Positions 60,495 through 64,000 of a stretch of DNA of 64,000 nucleotides are shown piece by piece. The stretch lies in contig JAJPIK010000027.1 in assembly GCA_021324795.1 (NCBI GenBank), positions 1 to 64,000 on the forward strand. The letters run 5' to 3'. The translations under genes and the position numbers were made by a program. How positions within the stretch are numbered: position 1 is the stretch's first letter; every line of letters starts with the position of its first letter. The notes beneath the pieces were generated by a model that saw only the letters and a program-made list of their open reading frames with translations, was not told where the DNA came from and did not search any database. Origin of the DNA: Chloroflexota bacterium. GTDB taxonomy: Bacteria; Chloroflexota; UBA6077; FW602-bin22; CADDYW01.

Positions 60495-61571
60495 GTGCAA
60501 TTACGTATCCCCGGCCCCACCCCGATTCCCGAGGCAGTTCGTCAGGCGTCGGCTGGGCAGATGATCAATCACCGCGGTCCCGAGTTCGCGGAGCTGATCA
60601 CTGAAGTTACTCAAGGTATCAAGCAATTTTTCCAGACGAGCCACGATCTGTTACTGCTGACCGCCAGCGGAACCGGCGCACTGGAAGCCGCGATTGTCAA
60701 CACGCTCTCGCCTGGCGATCGAGTGCTCGCCGTGAGTATCGGTGAGTTCGGGGAGCGCTTTGCAGAGATCGCCCGCGCTTATGGTGCCGACGTTGTCCCA
60801 CTAACCTCGGAGCCCGGGCGTGCTGCCGATCCGGAAGCCATTGCCCGGACGCTCAAGATGAACGGCCCATTCAAGGCAGTGCTGTTAACCCACAATGAGA
60901 CGTCGACTGGCGTGACGAACGATGTCGCCGCCATCTCACAGGTTGTCCACCAGACGGACGCTCTCTTCCTCGTCGATGGAATTAGCTCGATTAGCTCAAT
61001 TGAGATGAAGGCAGACGAATGGGGCTGTGACGTCGTCCTGGCTGGTTCGCAGAAGGGCTGGATGGCGCCCCCGGGAATCTCCATGGTGAGCATGGGGCCA
61101 CGCGCCTGGGAGGCCTACGCCGAGGCGAGAATGCCCAGATTCTACTGGGATCTCGGTCGAGCCAGGAAGTCATTTGAACGTCGGCAAACGCCAGCTACTC
61201 CCGCGGTTTCCGTGCTTTATGCACTGCGGGCATCATTACGCTTACTTCTGGCCGAGGGGATGGAGAACGTATTCGAACGCCATCGCCGCTGTGCTGAGAA
61301 GGTTCGATCAGGAGTTAAGCAGCTCGGCTTGGAGCTTTTGGCCGACGAGGCACACGCCTCAAACACGGTGACCGCGGTCAAAGTGCCGAGTGACGTGGAT
61401 TGCTCTCGCCTGTTAAAGCTTCTCCAAGCCGACGGAATTGTCCTGGCGAGCGGCCAAGGAGCGCTGGCCGGAAAGATCTTCCGGATCGGGCATCTTGGGA
61501 TGATCGATGATGCCGATACCGAAGTGATTCTGGCTGGCTTGGCCAGGGCGTTGCCACTCGCGAAAAAGTAA
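60495..61571 (+). CDS. Class V aminotransferase (serine/alanine-glyoxylate or phosphoserine type)
   Basis: 358 residues, PLP enzyme. Start RIPGPTPIPEAVR, LTASGTGALEAAI, VDGISSIS and PLP Lys187 in AGSQKGWMAPPG. The family includes alanine-glyoxylate aminotransferase and the phosphoserine aminotransferases of archaea and some bacteria. serA is about 4 kb away, and no classical serC is present in the window, so phosphoserine formation is a fair guess. GTG 60495 has GGAGGG 4 bases upstream; earlier in-frame ATGs (60435, 60459) have no such site. Confidence 0.85.
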   Translation: MQLRIPGPTPIPEAVRQASAGQMINHRGPEFAELITEVTQGIKQFFQTSHDLLLLTASGTGALEAAIVNTLSPGDRVLAVSIGEFGERFAEIARAYGADVVPLTSEPGRAADPEAIARTLKMNGPFKAVLLTHNETSTGVTNDVAAISQVVHQTDALFLVDGISSISSIEMKADEWGCDVVLAGSQKGWMAPPGISMVSMGPRAWEAYAEARMPRFYWDLGRARKSFERRQTPATPAVSVLYALRASLRLLLAEGMENVFERHRRCAEKVRSGVKQLGLELLADEAHASNTVTAVKVPSDVDCSRLLKLLQADGIVLASGQGALAGKIFRIGHLGMIDDADTEVILAGLARALPLAKK

Positions 61572-61591
61572 CTAACTTCGAGGGTAGGTTT

Positions 61592-62875
61592 ATTAAATCG
61601 TTAAGCTTGGGCCTGCTCGGGGCCGGGGTCGTCGGATCGGGAACACTGGATCTGTTGGCTCGTCGGGGCGAGCAGATTGCCCGCTCGATCGGAGCGCGAC
61701 TGCAGGTCCGACGCGTGCTCGTTCGCGACCTTGCCCGTCCCCGCGCGGTGACGATACCCGCCGATCAGCTCACGACCGATCCGTCGACGATCCTCGACGA
61801 TCCGTCGATTGACGTCGTCGTGGAGCTCATGGGCGGCGAGAATCCCGCCGTCGAGTATATTGCGCGTGCTTTGGCCAACCAGAAACACGTGGTGACCGCC
61901 AATAAAGAGGTCATCGCTAAGCACGGACCGGAGCTTCTCGATCTGGCAAATCGCAATGACGTGAATTTGTTCTTCGAAGCAAGTGTCGGCGGTGGGATTC
62001 CGGTGATCAGCGTGCTTCGGCACGACTTGATTGCCAATGAGATCACTAGTTTGCGGGCAATCATCAATGGCACGACGAACTTCATCCTGACGGCGATGGA
62101 GCAGGGACGGAGCTACGACGAAGCGCTAGCCGAGGCGCAAAGGCTCGGCTATGCCGAAAGCGATCCAAGCAACGACGTTAGGGGAACGGATGCTGTCTAC
62201 AAGCTCGCGATCTTGAGTACGCTGGCTTTTAGAACAAACGTTCGACCCTCTCAGATCGGCTGTGTTGGAATCGATCAGCTCCGGCAGAAAGACTTCAAAC
62301 ACGCCGCCGGTATGGGGTACGTCATTAAGCTATTGGCATCGGCTGACGTTGGAGCAAAAGGAATCGTTGCCTCGGTGCGACCGACCCTGATCCCGACTAG
62401 CCATCACCTGGCGAGTGTCAAAGGTGTCTTCAACGCCGTCCTGCTTGACGGGGATCAGATCGATAAGTTCATGCTGTATGGCCAAGGGGCAGGCGCACGT
62501 CCCACGGCGTCGGCAGTCGTAGCCGATCTCTGTGCCATTGCGCACAACCTGCAACGCGGTGTGATTGACCGAATCGAGATTGCACCGCAAGACCGACCGA
62601 TCGTCGACCCCGGCGATATGCTTTCCCGGTATTACCTTCGCCTACAAGTTGCCGATCGACCGGGCGTGCTCGCCCAAATCGCCCAGGTGCTGGCCACCAA
62701 AGCGATTAGCATCTCCTCGGTCATGCAGCACGAGACAGATGAGACAACCGGGGTCGCCGAGATCGTGATCATGACCCATGCCGCCGTCGAGCGCGATTCC
62801 GCGGCCGCGCTTGCTGAGATTCGTCACCTCGACTCGGTCCGCGAAATTTCGGCCGTCTTACGGGTCGAACGATGA
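61592..62875 (+). CDS. hom: Homoserine dehydrogenase with ACT domain
   Basis: Reduces aspartate semialdehyde to homoserine. About 427 residues: NAD domain (GLLGAGVVGSG), VELMGGENPA, TANKEVIAKHG, catalytic domain with EASVGGGIPVI and NGTTNFILTAM, and a C-terminal ACT domain (about 345-420, RPGVLAQIAQVL) for threonine feedback. The start is unusual: TTG 61607 would remove most of the first beta strand, while ATT 61592 gives a normal N terminus (IKSLSLGLLG) and lies behind AGGGTAGG. I prefer ATT. Overlaps thrC. Confidence 0.93.
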   Translation: MKSLSLGLLGAGVVGSGTLDLLARRGEQIARSIGARLQVRRVLVRDLARPRAVTIPADQLTTDPSTILDDPSIDVVVELMGGENPAVEYIARALANQKHVVTANKEVIAKHGPELLDLANRNDVNLFFEASVGGGIPVISVLRHDLIANEITSLRAIINGTTNFILTAMEQGRSYDEALAEAQRLGYAESDPSNDVRGTDAVYKLAILSTLAFRTNVRPSQIGCVGIDQLRQKDFKHAAGMGYVIKLLASADVGAKGIVASVRPTLIPTSHHLASVKGVFNAVLLDGDQIDKFMLYGQGAGARPTASAVVADLCAIAHNLQRGVIDRIEIAPQDRPIVDPGDMLSRYYLRLQVADRPGVLAQIAQVLATKAISISSVMQHETDETTGVAEIVIMTHAAVERDSAAALAEIRHLDSVREISAVLRVER

Positions 62876-64000
62876 AGCTGCAATGCGTGGAATGTGGGGT
62901 GACCTACCCCACAAGCGAGATCGTGGTCCGTTGTATGTGCGGTGGTTTGCTTGACGTCGTCCACGATCTTGCCACCTTGCGACAGACCGTTTCGGCTTCG
63001 CAGTTTGACGAGCGCCTGACGATCCGTAGCGGACCACTGGCGAGTGGCGTTTGGCGCTTCGCGGAGTTGATTTTCCCGGACGCGTTGTCGTGCGTGGTCA
63101 GTGCTGCTGAGGGAAATACGAACCTCTACGCCAGTCCGCGTCTGGCGCAGTGGGTCGGGGCGGAGGGCCTTTTCCTCAAGCACGAGGGAGAGAACCCGAC
63201 AGGTTCTTTCAAAGACCGGGGTATGACGGTTGGGATGACTCACGCTCGAGCCGTTGGCGCGCGAGCGGTTGTCTGTGCCTCGACGGGCAATACCGCGTCA
63301 TCGCTGGCTTCTTATGCGGCGCGGGGCGGGTTACCAGCGCTAGTCCTGATGCCAGCCGGCGGGGTCGCCGCGGGTAAGCTGAGCCAGACGGTTGCCTATG
63401 GGGCGCGCACCATCGAGGTGCGGGGAGACTTCGACCAAGCCATGCGTTTGATCCGAGAAGTCGCGGTTTCGGAAAACATCTACGTGCTCAACTCGATCAA
63501 TCCCTTCCGCTTGGAAGGGCAAAAGTCGATTGCCTTCGATCTCTTGCAGCAGCTCAACTGGGAGGCGCCTGATTGGATTGTCCTGCCGGGCGGCAATCTC
63601 GGTAACACGGCTGCTTTCGGCAAGGCGCTTCGCGAAGCGGTCGATCTGGGTTTGATCAGACGATCGCCTCGCCTGGCAGTCATTCAGGCCGAGGGGGCGA
63701 ATCCGTTTTATCGTGCCTTTCGGCAAGAGTTTCAGCACTTTCAGCCGGTGATTGCCAAGACAGTGGCAAGTGCGATCAAGATCGGCAATCCGGTCAATTA
63801 TCCGAAGGCGGTACGCTCGATCGTTCAAACGAACGGGATCGTCGAACAGGTGACTGACCAAGAGATCATGGATGCCAAAGCGCAAGTCGATGCTGCGGGA
63901 ATCGGCTGCGAGCCAGCCTCAGCGGCCTCGGTAGCAGGGGTTCGTAAGCTCATTGCCACCGGCCAGATTAATCGTGGCGACCGGGTCGTCGCCATCCTGA
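62872..64000 (+). CDS. thrC: Threonine synthase (3' end outside window)
   Basis: Converts O-phosphohomoserine to threonine. 376 codons are visible without a stop. N-terminal zinc-ribbon (CVECG, CMCGG) as in many bacterial enzymes, PLP Lys in PTGSFKDRG near 110, STGNTASS near 143 and the glycine loop LPGGNLGNTAA near 240. ATG 62872 overlaps the hom stop (ATGA). Homoserine kinase is not seen in the window. Confidence 0.95.
   Translation, partial: MKLQCVECGVTYPTSEIVVRCMCGGLLDVVHDLATLRQTVSASQFDERLTIRSGPLASGVWRFAELIFPDALSCVVSAAEGNTNLYASPRLAQWVGAEGLFLKHEGENPTGSFKDRGMTVGMTHARAVGARAVVCASTGNTASSLASYAARGGLPALVLMPAGGVAAGKLSQTVAYGARTIEVRGDFDQAMRLIREVAVSENIYVLNSINPFRLEGQKSIAFDLLQQLNWEAPDWIVLPGGNLGNTAAFGKALREAVDLGLIRRSPRLAVIQAEGANPFYRAFRQEFQHFQPVIAKTVASAIKIGNPVNYPKAVRSIVQTNGIVEQVTDQEIMDAKAQVDAAGIGCEPASAASVAGVRKLIATGQINRGDRVVAIL

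Overview
The window looks like the chromosome of a moderately high-GC, aerobic, heterotrophic member of Chloroflexota, most likely a Thermomicrobia/Sphaerobacter-type lineage. This is inferred from gene content: an A2-type aa3/caa3 oxidase, lysine synthesis through LL-diaminopimelate aminotransferase, a thermophile-type protein disulfide oxidoreductase, an F420/FMN luciferase-like enzyme, a coxS-L-M molybdenum hydroxylase, ftsA-ftsZ next to a DUF1290 small basic protein, and many GTG/TTG starts. There is no rRNA to confirm it. Layout: 1-3253 end of coxB plus coxA, coxC and a subunit IV-like gene; 3527-6864 sugar ABC importer on the minus strand, divergent from a TIM-barrel sugar isomerase (7170-7961); 8152-9540 a polytopic membrane protein; 9873-15061 a lysine operon asd-dapA-dapB-lysA-dapL with a good sigma70-type promoter; 15341-23198 an operon of a Q-rich membrane protein, a DUF58 protein and two large VWA membrane proteins; 23430-24743 a CarH-like B12 photoreceptor regulator; 24895-25322 tRNA-Phe carrying the scar of a lost integrative element; 25387-31437 small or poorly known genes and a Ca2+/H+ antiporter; 31480-33048 guaA; 33305-36968 a sugar-acid catabolic cluster with a deleted peptidase; 37170-40204 zinc-ribbon, alcohol dehydrogenase and PAC2 genes; 40206-41521 a redox pair; 41721-46065 ftsZ, ftsA, sbp and a secreted protease; 46220-50017 molybdenum hydroxylase; 50077-53959 HD hydrolase, GH18-like secreted protein and FAH hydrolase; 54123-56464 serA and a Ser/Thr/Pro-rich membrane protein; 56519-60424 moxR-DUF58-DUF4129; 60495-64000 a class V aminotransferase, hom and thrC (cut by the window end). 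The standout is at 40808-41521. A two-domain protein disulfide oxidoreductase reads in frame through a TGA (41267-41269) placed exactly where the first cysteine of the second CPYC motif belongs, and the sequence just after the TGA can fold into a bacterial SECIS-like hairpin. This predicts a selenocysteine-containing PDO (Sec154-Pro-Tyr-Cys157), divergently transcribed from a peroxiredoxin-fold protein that has lost its active-site cysteines. No selA, selB, selC or selD gene lies in the window, so the Sec machinery must be looked for elsewhere in the genome. Amino-acid metabolism is a second theme: asd/dap/lysA make lysine, hom/thrC make threonine from the same aspartate semialdehyde, and serA plus a class V aminotransferase probably make serine. 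A third theme is envelope biology: two DUF58/VWA loci, one with its own MoxR ATPase, and two secreted proteins that share a C- or N-terminal module.
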